64,000 bases of DNA, from NCBI GenBank assembly GCA_002077065.1, contig NAJO01000035.1:372001-436000 (forward strand), given 5' to 3'. A program made the position numbers and the translations under genes. This document shows positions 42,365-53,680 of this stretch, piece by piece; positions within the stretch are counted from its first letter, which is position 1; each line of letters begins with the position of its first letter. Under the pieces are notes generated by a model. That model ran no database searches. It was given only the letters and a program-made list of their open reading frames with translations, and had not been told where the DNA came from. The DNA is from Cryoendolithus antarcticus (Eukaryota > Ascomycota > Dothideomycetes > Cladosporiales > Cladosporiaceae).

Positions 42365-43247
42365 TCAAGGATCTGCGGGCGGTGGTGACTTCGCACGCTT
42401 GAGCATCGGGTCCTTGTAGGGTTGGTCTCCGCCGAACCCGAGCTCCACGGACGTTGCGAAGAGATCCTTGAGTTTCGCGGATGGCTTGCTAGGCTCGTCG
42501 TGGTAGCCTAAGTCTTTTGCTTGCCTCATGATCTCGAGTCTGGCAGCAGATGGGGTTGTGGACTTGTTGGGTTGAGTGTCGGCTATGCCATTAGGCTGCA
42601 AAGAAATCGAGTTGAAGGCAAGGTCTACCAGCTGTATGCCCTATGCTGATGTCAGTGGCTGTGTGAAGTGCAAGTATCGCAGGAGCAGAGCATACGTTCG
42701 ACTCGGGGCGAGTAGAAGGTCCTATCCCATTGACGGACCCGTCATCTGCATTGACCAGCACTACCACCTCGTCGTGATCGGCCTCCTTCTCTGCGGCACT
42801 TGCTTGACGGCCGGTCAGGACTCCAGTCTGGCTTCGACCGTGCTTCGGCGCCAGCACAGCATCCACGATCTCCTTGAGCTCCTCGACCGACTGCCACACT
42901 TCGTCGAAAGTAGTGATCTTCCCGTCCTCGGCACTGTCAAGGAGTATCACACGCTTCCGGTGAAGCTCGAACTCGAGATCCACAGTCCAGTCTTCTCCAA
43001 TTGCTGGGATCGTCCGGGCAAGTACGAGGAGTGCCTTGCGATAACGCCTTAGGTACGTGTCCTGGAGTAGCTGGTGGGTATTTCGTATAAAGGTCTGCAG
43101 CGTGGGTCCGCCCGCGTTGTACAGCTTGCGCAGCCTGGTGTATGCGTCGGTAAAGGTCGCACACGGAGATGCTCCCTCGACCGCAGGTTTCGAAATGGAC
43201 TTGCGGAAAGGCATTGTTGTAGATGCCAGTATTGATCCTCGCTCCAT
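42365..43247 (-). CDS. Hypothetical helical protein (275 residues)
   Basis: Not recognised. Exons 43247-42696 and 42640-42365 around a 55-bp intron (GTATGC donor, CACTGACAT branch, TAG acceptor) read continuously; the join puts ESN next to GIQLVDLAFNS. The first about 130 residues look helical, with FTDAYTRLRKLYNAGG, a stretch with many Arg and Leu, and FDEVWQSVEELKEIVDAVLAP. The rest is polar and probably disordered, ending with YKDPMLKRAKSPPPADP. No signal peptide or membrane span. An alternative start is the Met 12 codons in (MPFRKS). Confidence 0.68.
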
Positions 43248-44241
43248 CCAGAGAGCTATGAGCCGTTGTGAAGTTGGTATGGAATACAGCGGAAGATGTG
43301 TCCCGTCAGCTGTGTGTTTAGTTCAGATGTGTTTGGGGGGCTGTACTAGTGTGATCTGTGTCGATGGGAGAATCGAAAATTCTGAGCGATTCCCTGATTC
43401 CTCAGGAATTTGTGGCCTCGCAGACAACTGATGCTAGATCACGTTTAATGTCTCGCCATGTTGAAGAAGCGTTGTGATGTTGCCGTTTTGCAAGAGCAGC
43501 CTAGGTGCCTGAGGCATCTTGAGGAAGTCGCCACCGCGCTGTGTTGTACTTTCCCTCCTATCCCACACTATTCATCAACCACATCTTCATATGCATCGCG
43601 AGAAGAACCACACCAGATCGCGGTTTTCTGTGAATGACAGTGGCTAGCCAACAGAACCAAAGGCGCGATCTGGATGCAAGTCGACTGGCTGGAGAATTCC
43701 TCACCTTCGTGGACTGGCCTCCGAGCGAGAACATTGCACTCCTCGCTTGTTCAGCCAGATAGGGCCGCAAAAGCACTACCGCTCACCTGATGAGCCAACG
43801 ATGAGTCCATCGAAATAGGTCCAGGTGCAGCAGAAATCACTTGGCAGCTGCAAGTGGCTCCACTGCTATGCAAAGTCAGCAGTTCCGCGAGCTCGACTGC
43901 GGCAGCAAGAGGTCCGATGCAGACAACTCATGGGTGCTTGTCTGGTTTAGTCAGGCAAATCAATGTACCCCACCGACTCTACGCACCACACCTTGATGAT
44001 GGCTCTGCATTGGTCCGCCTCCCCAATGAAAGTCTGAATGTGGTTCGACAATATTCATGAGATCTGAGACGATTGCAGCATTGTACAGCTCAAATGGCCT
44101 TGGCGTGTACGATGGAAAGTGATGCTATTCTGGATCAAATGGAGCGGATTGCAAAGTAGGTGATGGGAGAGGTGAGTATATATTGACCTCATTACCTAAG
44201 GTAGGTCGGTCATGTAAGTTTCTCGTAGTCCCGTCTCTGAG
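43248..44241. promoter_or_regulatory. Divergent intergenic region (994 bp)
   Basis: Upstream of both the helical hypothetical (-) and the repeat surface protein (+). Short frames show no domain. A TATA box for the + gene lies near the right end. Confidence 0.4.
44177..44184 (+). promoter_or_regulatory. TATA box of the 1489-residue surface protein gene
   Basis: TATATATT about 60 bp upstream of the ATG at 44242; a strong-looking AT island in local context. Confidence 0.5.
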
Positions 44242-47200
44242 ATGGCCATGAAGTCTGTTGCTGTATTCTCGGCGACTGTTATCAGTGTTTTGGGTCAGTC
44301 TGGCCTATCTACTGTTACCGTGAGCGGGAACAGCACATGGAGCAATCCGCTTTCACTGACGGCGTCGACATCGTTTACGACCACGTCACTCACCAGCTCA
44401 CCGGACACCTCGGCGAGTTCGATCATTTCCGCCTCTTCGGCGAGCTCACCCGACATGCCAGCTGCGTCTTACAGTACTACGAGCATCGCGATAGTGGCTT
44501 CGGCTGCTGGGTGGAATTTTAAGTCTTCCGTGCTATCGACGGTTCCCTCGACTTCCGAAACTGTGGTGTCCAGCCTGATCGATGTCTCTGCCACTGATTC
44601 TGCACTACCGTCTCCTAACAAGATTACCATTGGACATAGCGCAACCACGATAGAGATGCCCGCAGCGTCACACAACCCCCGAATCAGCGGGTTTGCGGTT
44701 GCCAGTAGCAACACATCGGTCAGCTATGCAGCAGAGACCATTCTCGCTGGAAGCACAGATTCGCTCTACACCACATCGAACTCTACGAGTATGACAACGA
44801 CTGCCGTTTCCGCTGGCCGCCTCATATCCCTCAATACCGCAGCAACCTCTGCAAATACGACCATGACTACCGGACTCGCTGGCCTCACCACATCCGCCAA
44901 CCAGAATATTACTGCACCGTCGAAAGGGACAGGTTTCACCTATGGCTCGGGAAATGACAGCGCGAACTTTCCTCCGCCGACTACTTCCGTGGCCTCGAAC
45001 TCCACATTCACGAACAGTACCGCTCCGAACAATTCGACGTCCGTAGCCATGAATACCTCAAGCTTTGACTATGCGTCTCAATGCAACTCGCTGACAGCAA
45101 GCTGGGAGTCTGCGTCTTTCTCGTGGCTACGCTACCATGCCGTCTCGTACATCGTCACGAACTCGCGATACGAAGTGGAGACTGTGTACGGTACTATAAG
45201 CGCGCCGACGACAGTCACGTCATGCTTGGGTGCCTCGCGCGTCTTAGGTGGACAAGCGCTCTCAGTGACTTCTGAAAGCGAGTCAACAACCAACCAGACG
45301 TGGATGATCATGACCTCCTCTGAAACGACTCCCTTCCCTACAACGAAGCCGGTCTGCACGATAGGGAGCACTGATTGCTCATCGCTATGGAATGAATACG
45401 ACAGCAGCATGAACGCGCTTACTACGACGTACAACGCAGCCGTCACAATGCTTCCGACGCCACCTTCGTGTCAGGACCCTCGGACAGATGCCTACTGTCA
45501 GACATGCACAGTCCAAGCGAATGAAGTCCAGATGTACTACTGGCCCCTTATCGCTGTAGGCAACGAGTGCGACCCAGACCGTCAATTCCTGACTCCAACC
45601 CCGACCATCGTGGGACAGCCCAACACCGCAGAGCTCGATGGCTACACGTTCACCTCGCCCTCAGTCTATCTGTCATTTGATTGGATCTATGCGCTTTCCA
45701 ACACAAAATTCTGCGGTCCCACAGAAATGAGGAGTACGATCATCGCTATTCCTCCCGAAGACGTGTCGACCGTAAGATTCTCCTACGTCCAATATGGCCC
45801 TTCCGTAGAAACGTTTGTCTGGTCTGCCACAACGTTCACCGAGACAGATCCTCGGCTGGACCTAGGGACTTACACGCTGAGTGGTGGCAGTGAAGTCGTC
45901 ACTGTGGATGGGAGACGAGACTTGACAGCTTCTGCTGCCTTCCCAGTATCATTCCAGGACTTCATGGGCGCTGTCCCTGTCGATGCCTGGTCGAGCGAGG
46001 CAAGCGTTGCAAACTGGGGCGGATCTAGTATTATAGATGCCCAGTACTCACCGAATATCGCAGTCCCGTCCATGCTTCGCTCTCTGTACCCTGCTTGGGC
46101 CAACTGCGAACTCTACGTGAGTGGTGTTTGGGATCCGCCAATACCACTACAGCCGGCGTCCTCTGTTGCTGGACCTAGTGGTGTCGTCTCGACCACATCT
46201 AGCAGCGAAGTGTCGATGGCCACGCCTGCGGAGCCGGCCAGCCAAGCTGGGGATCAACGACCTTCTAGTACTAAGCTACCAGTCGTAGTATCAGCGACCA
46301 CAGCTGCTAAAAGTACGGAATCAGCTTCGACGCAGAGGGAGCCAGGGGCATCGGGAGGTGCCAACCCAGACACAATAGGAGACGCATCTACAGTGCGACC
46401 TTCCACTGGGATTGTAGCGGTCTCAATCATAGTGGAAGTCGCTAGTATCCAAGTAACAGGACAAACAAGTCCGGATGTCGGTGGCGGAGGGCGGATTACC
46501 ACGACCTCGCAGATCGCCAAGGACCCTGTATCGACTACTGCAAGAGGTACGAGTCCAGCTGAAGAGTCACAGTCACTCCAAGACCCTAGCAACCCAAATG
46601 ATGGTGTGTCGATAACTCGGCAGTCCGCATTACCGATCTCAACTGTGGCCATCATCGGAGGAACGTCTGTCATTGTTGTATCATCGGGCACGGTAGTCGT
46701 GGTAGGTTCGCAAACCGTGACAAGTGGTGCGCCTGCCGTCACAATCGATGGCCAGGAAGTCTCTCAAGGGTCTAGTGGACTGCTCGTCGGCACTACTTCG
46801 ACGCTTCTGCCAATTCCTGCGCTTTCACCGGTTGTTCCCACCGCGACCGTTGTTTTGGGCGGCACTACTGTGATTGCTGCGCCGCAGGGAAGCTTCGTCG
46901 TCGTTGGCGGTCAAACCTTGATCCAAGCTGGCGGCGCCGCTACAGTCGCAGGTCAGGTGATATCTTTTGGATCAAGCGGACTCGTTGTTGGAGGCACTTC
47001 CACGATCTTGACAGTGCCAAGCCCTCCACCTTCCGCTGCATCTCGTGCCGTGGTGATTGCCGGGTCGAGTGTGGCAGCTGTCATCAAGAGCACTATAGCC
47101 GGGATCAGCGGTCAGACTCTGACACTGGGCGGTAGCCCTGTAACCATTGCGGGCCAAAAAGTCACGCTCGCCTCGAACGGCCTGCTAGCCGTCGGATCGT

Positions 47201-48711
47201 CGACACTCCTTCCCGCTACTTCGAAGATCACTGAAGTCGCCCAGTCAGGCCAGATTATCAATATCGATGGCATCGATGTGTCCATCGTCCCAGTGAACGG
47301 CGGCGTGTTGATCTCGGACGGGGTCACGACAGTCACGGTCAAATCTGGTAGTACCGCCACGATTCAAGGGCATACTATAGAGCTCGACAAAGGGAGCAAC
47401 TCTATCACCATAGACGATACCAAGATCGTAACGCTAGATGCCGCCAATCAAGCCGCAGGCAATCTCGTGTTGATTGGAGGGACGACGATATTCGTATCGC
47501 GGGCTGATGGTGCAGTCCAGCTCACATCTGGAGGGAAGACCATCATAGTCAATCCCAGCGAGACAGCCATATTCGCAGGGCACCTGGTCAGCGCAGCAGC
47601 AGATGGCCAGAGCGTGACATTTGATGCCACACGCACGGTCAGTGTTGACGCTGCACTCGGTGCCGCACCGACGGTGGCGAAAGTAATCCTTCTGGATGAC
47701 TCGCCAGTCGCAATCACGCGCACTGCTAGTGAACTGACCCTCTCCGACGGCAGCAGGTCTGTGCAGGTCGCCTTCGGCCAGACTGTTCAGTTCAATGGCC
47801 ACACCATAGCCGCAAGTGCAGATGGGAGAAGCGTTGTCATCGATGGCACGCGCGCCATTGCACTTGACTCTTTGCCCGCGCAACCGGCATTACCTGGTAC
47901 AGTCTTCATGCTGGGCGATACATCGGTCTTCATTGTTCGTGTAGGCGACTCAATCGTGGTCTCTGATGGGTCGACTGCCATTCTCCTCATCGCAGGCACA
48001 ACGATCACCTACAATGGCCACACCGTGACGCTAGCCCACGATGCACAGAGTCTGACAGTCGATGGCACGCTAATCGTATCTCTGAGCGCTGTCGCAAAAA
48101 CTCAATCAGCTATGACTGCCAGCGACGGTTACGTATGGAGCGCAGTACAATACGGCGACACAGTAGTCCTCACTGATGGCGCCACGTCGATGATTCTCAG
48201 ACCGGGCCAGCAAGTTCCACTCGGCGAGCCTATCGCCACTAACAGCACCCGAAGAGTGGCGTACACGACCCTCGCCACCCTCCCCTCCCGGCCGAACGCA
48301 GCACTAATCACTGCGCCCGCATCTCTCGGCGGCGCAATCTTCACCGCATCATCCGGCGCAAATGGTGTAATCCTACTGATCGACGGAACTCATACGGTCA
48401 CTATACAACCTGGTCAAATCGCTACGCTCGATGACGTGACCGTGAGCGCTGCTAGTGATGGGTCGTATGTGGTAGTAGATGGAACGAGGACGGTGTATCT
48501 GACATCAGGCCCTTCGATGACGGGCAATGGTCCCTCGCACAATAGCGCTCTCGCGACGCCGGATGCGAGTGCGACAGACGGCGGACGACAAACAATCGCA
48601 AGTAACCCGGCGGGGTCGCCAGCTTCACGCACTCTTCATACAAGCCTTGGAGCTCTGATAAGAGTGCTCTGCATCATGGTGGTCATTCTGTGCTTGCAAG
48701 AAACGACGTAG
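44242..48711 (+). CDS. Large secreted Ser/Thr-rich protein with C-terminal beta-type repeats
   Basis: 1489 residues in one exon. The N-terminus (MAMKSVAVFSATVISVLG) is a signal peptide. Residues 20-270 are Ser/Thr-rich with many NST/NTS sites. Residues about 270-620 hold a Cys-containing globular part (CNSLTASWESASFSW, SCQDPRTDAYCQTC). From about residue 794 to 1430 come eight or nine diverged modules of about 60-70 residues, each with a pattern like GG-T-V..., DG..V., GHTI.., VDGTR.V.LD, which suggests stacked beta-strands. The end has a hydrophobic stretch (LGALIRVLCIMVVILCL) that could be a GPI signal or membrane anchor. Related architectures occur widely in filamentous ascomycete wall proteins; function unknown. 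Only 66 bp separate it from the convergent myosin stop. Confidence 0.85.
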   Translation: MAMKSVAVFSATVISVLGQSGLSTVTVSGNSTWSNPLSLTASTSFTTTSLTSSPDTSASSIISASSASSPDMPAASYSTTSIAIVASAAGWNFKSSVLSTVPSTSETVVSSLIDVSATDSALPSPNKITIGHSATTIEMPAASHNPRISGFAVASSNTSVSYAAETILAGSTDSLYTTSNSTSMTTTAVSAGRLISLNTAATSANTTMTTGLAGLTTSANQNITAPSKGTGFTYGSGNDSANFPPPTTSVASNSTFTNSTAPNNSTSVAMNTSSFDYASQCNSLTASWESASFSWLRYHAVSYIVTNSRYEVETVYGTISAPTTVTSCLGASRVLGGQALSVTSESESTTNQTWMIMTSSETTPFPTTKPVCTIGSTDCSSLWNEYDSSMNALTTTYNAAVTMLPTPPSCQDPRTDAYCQTCTVQANEVQMYYWPLIAVGNECDPDRQFLTPTPTIVGQPNTAELDGYTFTSPSVYLSFDWIYALSNTKFCGPTEMRSTIIAIPPEDVSTVRFSYVQYGPSVETFVWSATTFTETDPRLDLGTYTLSGGSEVVTVDGRRDLTASAAFPVSFQDFMGAVPVDAWSSEASVANWGGSSIIDAQYSPNIAVPSMLRSLYPAWANCELYVSGVWDPPIPLQPASSVAGPSGVVSTTSSSEVSMATPAEPASQAGDQRPSSTKLPVVVSATTAAKSTESASTQREPGASGGANPDTIGDASTVRPSTGIVAVSIIVEVASIQVTGQTSPDVGGGGRITTTSQIAKDPVSTTARGTSPAEESQSLQDPSNPNDGVSITRQSALPISTVAIIGGTSVIVVSSGTVVVVGSQTVTSGAPAVTIDGQEVSQGSSGLLVGTTSTLLPIPALSPVVPTATVVLGGTTVIAAPQGSFVVVGGQTLIQAGGAATVAGQVISFGSSGLVVGGTSTILTVPSPPPSAASRAVVIAGSSVAAVIKSTIAGISGQTLTLGGSPVTIAGQKVTLASNGLLAVGSSTLLPATSKITEVAQSGQIINIDGIDVSIVPVNGGVLISDGVTTVTVKSGSTATIQGHTIELDKGSNSITIDDTKIVTLDAANQAAGNLVLIGGTTIFVSRADGAVQLTSGGKTIIVNPSETAIFAGHLVSAAADGQSVTFDATRTVSVDAALGAAPTVAKVILLDDSPVAITRTASELTLSDGSRSVQVAFGQTVQFNGHTIAASADGRSVVIDGTRAIALDSLPAQPALPGTVFMLGDTSVFIVRVGDSIVVSDGSTAILLIAGTTITYNGHTVTLAHDAQSLTVDGTLIVSLSAVAKTQSAMTASDGYVWSAVQYGDTVVLTDGATSMILRPGQQVPLGEPIATNSTRRVAYTTLATLPSRPNAALITAPASLGGAIFTASSGANGVILLIDGTHTVTIQPGQIATLDDVTVSAASDGSYVVVDGTRTVYLTSGPSMTGNGPSHNSALATPDASATDGGRQTIASNPAGSPASRTLHTSLGALIRVLCIMVVILCLQETT
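46624..48510 (+). repeat. Array of eight to nine diverged coding modules in the surface protein
   Basis: Protein-level repeats of about 60-70 residues; the first three share a GQ(T/K/E)..SxGLLVG.STLLP pattern, the later ones a GHT(I/V)...DG.R.V.LD pattern, so two sub-families follow one another. Nucleotide identity is low, so this is an old array. Confidence 0.7.
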
Positions 48712-48777
48712 CGCATTCATGTCGAGCTTCGTATATAAGTCATTCAACTCGTGCTCGTAAGTACTTCTCATCTACGC

Positions 48778-51700
48778 TTAATCATCACCCCTCAAAGCCT
48801 TCTGCCTGGCTCGCAAAGCCTCCGCCAATCCCCCCGCCAAGCCCGCCCCACCTCCATTCGGTGTCACCCTCCCACTGTTACCTCCACTCTCGCCTCCGCT
48901 AGCCTGTAATCCGCCGTTACTATACCCGCTATCCCTCGGCGTAGCAGGTGCTGGCTTGCGACCAGCGGGCCGCTTAGCGGGAGGTGCAGGCGGACCGGGT
49001 TTGGCGGACGTGCCGTTAGTCTTGGCTACGGCAGGCGCGGGAGGTGGCGGCGGGCGAGATATGGTGGGTGGAGGTGGAGGTGGGGGAGGGGCGGTTTTGA
49101 CTTCTTCGAGGTAGGCTGCGGGAGTCCAGCCGGAGGCGCTGTGGTCGAGGCGTTTGGCTAGCCACCAACCTGTTGCGATCATGTTAGCATATGCATAATG
49201 TAGAGGGTAAGGTGGAGGGAACGTACCATTGCTCTCTTTCTGCGTGATCAAGATCACCTCATCCTTCCGTAGACTCAACTCGCCACTAGTCTGCCCAGCG
49301 AAGTCGTACATGGCCTTGTATTGAGGATCCTTCGGTGCAGCAGGAGCCATAGGTGGTGGTGGCGGCGGCGGCGCTCTGATCGAATCGTGTGACTCAGTCG
49401 AGGCGTTCCTGGCATGCGCCCCACCATAGCCATTGGTCAGTTGGCTCACAGGTTGGGGTATAGGCACAGGCACGACCCTCTCCTGCCGGGTCACAGGTTG
49501 CGGCACAACTTGTGGCATCATTCGTTCTGTCTGCGGTTTCGGTGGCTCGACGTAGCCTCTACCTGGCAAAGGCTGTGAAGCAGGGGTAGGTCTTCGATTG
49601 GCGGCAGCAGCTTGCTGGCTGAGCTTGCCGCCTGTGCTCTTCTTGAGCAGACCACCAGCTTTGACAGGCTTGGCGGCTACGGGTTTGCCTTTGGGTGTCG
49701 CTTTGCTGACTGAGTTTGGCGGCTCGCCGGGTCCGGTATGTATTTGTCCAGACTTGTAGAGATCGTCTCGCCGTACATTAGGGTCCTTCACTGCTTTGAC
49801 TGCGGCGGGCTTGCCAGGCTTCTTGTTGTATTGGATCGCGTCGCCAATCTGGATGGGTATCGCGTTGCGGGTGAGCACGCTGAATTGCGTGAAGAACTCG
49901 GTCTTGAACACGCAGTTGATCAACGGATCTGGCTCTTGCGCGCTCCCTGCGCCAATCGAGAACCAGTCATCCTTGAGATTACTGGCACTCACGAACTTGA
50001 CCGAGCGGACGGGTATCGTGCGTTCTGCAGATATCTGAACTTGGCCACTGATCAGCGCTTGCTTGATGATGTAGACGTTGGACTCCGTCAGCACGATCAT
50101 CCGTGCTTCCGGTTTGCTCGACCGGCCAAGCTTGGACACCAGCAACTCGCAGCGACATGAGAATCGCGTCGTCTCGCTGGGGCCGATGTTGGCTGCTCGT
50201 CGAAGAACCTCGCCCGAGCCGCCTTTATTGTCAATGCCAAGATAGTCGCCTAGGAAGCGTCGATAGCCCACAAGTGAGTATCTCCGCCGTTCTTTGCGAC
50301 CGCCTAGTACTTTGTGACCTTGATCCCGCAGCTTCAAGTTTGGCTCGCCGCCGCTCTTCTTCCGCCAGAAGCGCTGTATCCGAGTTGCGCACTCGATCCG
50401 ATACCGCAGGTAATTCCGCCATGCGCGTTGTATCCGAATAGCCATGTTGTGCCAGTACTTGTCTCGCATTGTCTCCAACGCGAACAGTGTCTCGGGAGTC
50501 TTGATGAATGCTTTTGACATACCCATCTGCCACTCTTCTGCTGGTATCGAAGTGTCCTTCAGAATCTGCTTCACACCGCTTTTCGCATCGCCTGTCCAAG
50601 TGTACTCGCCAGCGTAGCTACACTTCGGACTTAGCAAGTAAAAGCGCTCTACGAACTTCTCGAACGTCTGTCGATACGCGAAGCCCGCTCGTCGAATCCG
50701 GACGTTTTCTTGCAGACCGAGATACTTGATCTGATGCATCACATTGCCGTCGTTGTATTCGGTCGGACTCTTGTTCTCGTTGGGCTTGATGGTACGGATG
50801 TAGCTGGGCGTACATTTCATCAGTGTAGCCACCAAGTCATTTGCACTCGCCTTGATCTTGTCGCCTGCCGTTGGTGGTCTCCGCTTGTTGTCCTGGTCTA
50901 TGCGGTCGGGAAATATGGTCTGCACGAATGCATTCCCACTCTCTCCGACAAGATTGAGCAGATCTTTGAGCAGCTGGTCCTTGTTCTTGTCCGTCATACC
51001 TGCGACTTCGTAGTTGACATCTCCAGCGTAATGCTTGATGACGAACTGTCCTTGTCGAGGCGCAAAATTGGGATTTGAGCTGAGTGCATTCAGTCGTTGC
51101 ACGAAAGTGCCGTCAGCTGCTGCAGGATCCGCGTGCGCAGTAGCGCAAGCATCGTTGAGCGCGGCGAACACGCCAGGTGGTCGCTTTTCTTCGATCAACT
51201 CGCACACGACCTTGTTGTCGAAGTACTTGATAGGCGTCCATTGGATCTGCTCGCGTGCGTACTCCTCCTGCTCAGTCTTCAATGTGAGCTGAATGAAGAT
51301 CTGCTGGAGCTTCTCGTTGACGTAGTTTATGCACAGCTGCTCGAACGAGTTCTTTTCGAAGATCTCGAATCCGTAGATGTCCAATATACCAATGGAGTGG
51401 CTGATCGCACTTCGTGCTTTCAACGATGCATTGATGCGCTGCACGATCCAGTCGAACATATTCGTGTAAATCGCCATGCTCAGCGCATCCCGCACTGACG
51501 AAGCTTGTGCAATGTTCATCGGCACATCATAAGTCGACCCTCTTCGCCCTCCTCGTGCAGTCTCGATCGTCCGTGTACTCATGGCTTTGTTCACATGTGA
51601 CGAGTCGACCTCCAGCAAGTATGCCACGAAGTCGACCACGCTTTGATCGACAATTTCGGCATTGCCCTCGTCGTTCTCCCGGAACGATACATTGCCAATC

Positions 51701-52672
51701 CACAGCACCGCGGCCAACATCCGGAACACTTCGTCAATCTCCTGCTGTGACATCCCAATGACCTTCATCGCATTTAGTGTATCCTTGAAGTCCGCCTTGT
51801 CGTCAATCCCATTCACATCATAGCATTTGCTCTTGCTCAGGTAAGCGTAAGTGTTCGGTTGTTGCACTCCATAATTCGATCGATATGTCTCGCTCGCAGC
51901 CTTTGTGAACTGGTAGAAAATGTGGAAGTCCCTCTCCTCTTTCACTTGTCCAACAACTCGACTCTTCTCAAGCAAGTAATTGTTGATGTTCGCACCCACC
52001 GGCTCACCCTGGTCGTTGAACTGGATCTCAAGATACTTTCCGAATCGCGAGCTGTTGTTATTCCGCAGTGTCTTCGCATTCCCGAAGGACTCCAGCAAAG
52101 GGTTGGTAGCCAGCACCATGTCCTTGATCTCCTGGATCGAGCTGTTGCTGCCTCCAGACACACTAGCGATATATTGCATGATCCGCTTCGCGGCCTCGGT
52201 CTTCCCTGCGCCAGATTCTCCGGAGATGATCACACATTGATTCTCCTTGTAAGCCTTCATGTTGTAGTAGGACGCTTCCGCGATCGCGAACACATGCGGC
52301 GGCACTTCCAGTCTGTTCTTTCCCTGATAGCTGTGCAGTACTGCATCTGTGTAGATCCCCAAGTCCCGGAAGGGATTGACCGAAACCAGCACGTGGCCGA
52401 TATAGGTATAGATCTCGCCATTCTGGAAGCGGATCTTGAGGTTATCGTTGATAGCCTCATTGCTAATCTTCGAGATGAGGGTCAGATCTGAGACTCCGAC
52501 TTCCTTCTTCTTGCTGGTCTCGTAGGCGGCTTTTCGGATTGCGGGTGCTCCTGATGTGTTGGATTGGGGCACGGGTTGAGGTCCGTCCTTCTTGCGGCCG
52601 GCGCGTTTGGTGACAGCCTGACAGAGTCATTAGTAGGATCATCTACTCTGGACTGCCATGCATTCTCACCAT
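48778..52672 (-). CDS. MYOA: Class I myosin (MyoA/Myo5 type)
   Basis: Coding parts 52672-52670 (ATG only), 52617-49227 and 49169-48778 give about 1261 residues. It drives actin assembly at endocytic patches. Motor: P-loop [13 protein letters not shown] near residue 130, NNNSSRFGK switch I, TEDS-site region [10 protein letters not shown]; two IQ motifs ([25 protein letters not shown]), a TH1 lipid-binding tail, a proline-rich region, an SH3 domain, and a Pro/Ala-rich end with [11 protein letters not shown]. The start ATG is split from the next codon by a 52-bp intron (GTGAGA donor, CTACTAATGA branch, CAG acceptor). A 57-bp intron (49226-49170, GTACGT..CAG) inside the SH3 has no stop and keeps frame. 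The end lacks the usual acidic-Trp tail. Confidence 0.94.
49170..49226 (-). other. Stop-free 57-bp intron in the myosin SH3 domain
   Basis: Donor GTACGT, branch GCTAACATG and acceptor CAG are all good. Removing it restores the SH3 block KESNG-WWLAKR; retaining it would add 19 residues in frame. Confidence 0.85.
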
Positions 52673-53680
52673 GTCCGCAATTCCTCTACGGCTTTTGGCC
52701 TATCTTGAGGCTCGCCGTTTCACTTGCGCCAGCTCAGACCAGCCAGTGCCTGTTCGTGTTACGTCGTCAATGCAATCAGCTGTTCCTCCGTATTACAACA
52801 GTGAACGCCAGCAAGATTGGTTAACATCAATCGCAGGGTATGTCCAGTGGTGTAGAGAATAGAGCGGTATTCTTTAACATACGAATCAGCTCCATGCGCT
52901 CACCTGTGAGGTCACTCTGGACGCCAAGCTTTCCTACTGCGCCACGAGGGAAGGCGCGGAACGTCTTTACCTCTTCTTTCACTTCAGACCTCATCTTTGC
53001 CACGACGACGACGCGCAAGCCGATGTAAGGCGCCACTTTAGCAGAAGGTGATGTTCGTCTCCTGTGCGATTGTTAGACCTCTCCATGGGCATGCAACGTA
53101 CTCGCTAGCCTGGTCGTGTCTGCGTCTGGCGGTTCAAGACGGAAAGCTGCATTACCACGCGACGTATACGACTACCAGGCTGAATATGCTACGATGCACG
53201 AGATGCAGGCAGCAGAGCTGGGGAAACGATAGTTCCGTGCGCCCATGATTGTATTACAGCACAGTTCGTGGCATAGCTCACATGTGCTGTGCGGACCAAG
53301 ACTCCGACTGGAAACAGACATCCGGCACTTGAACACGCTGACTCGTCTGCTATCGCGTCTGACGCTGAGCCATTGGCGGGAATAAAGTTCATCACCTTGC
53401 TTGCAGGCATCGCATGCCATTGTAATTCAAGCCCTACCGCTGCATTCATATCGAGATTGCGGTGCAGCTGGCTAACCTCGGGTAGCCATGTTGCCCGCTG
53501 CGATTCGTGTAGGACACGACAGCAACGACAGTAAGTCAAACACAGCGAAGATAAGTGAGTCAATGGCTATAAGTATTAGCATCGCATCCACCGCACCCTG
53601 ATGGTAAGTCCGCATCTCATCATTCCTCTCAAAATTGTTGCCATACCCGACGTTCAGCAAAATACCACAAGACCGCAGCC
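52673..53680. promoter_or_regulatory. Divergent intergenic region, MYOA / MFS transporter
   Basis: 1.0 kb; short frames on both strands without recognisable domains. Expected to hold the myosin leader and promoter and the transporter promoter. Confidence 0.4.
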
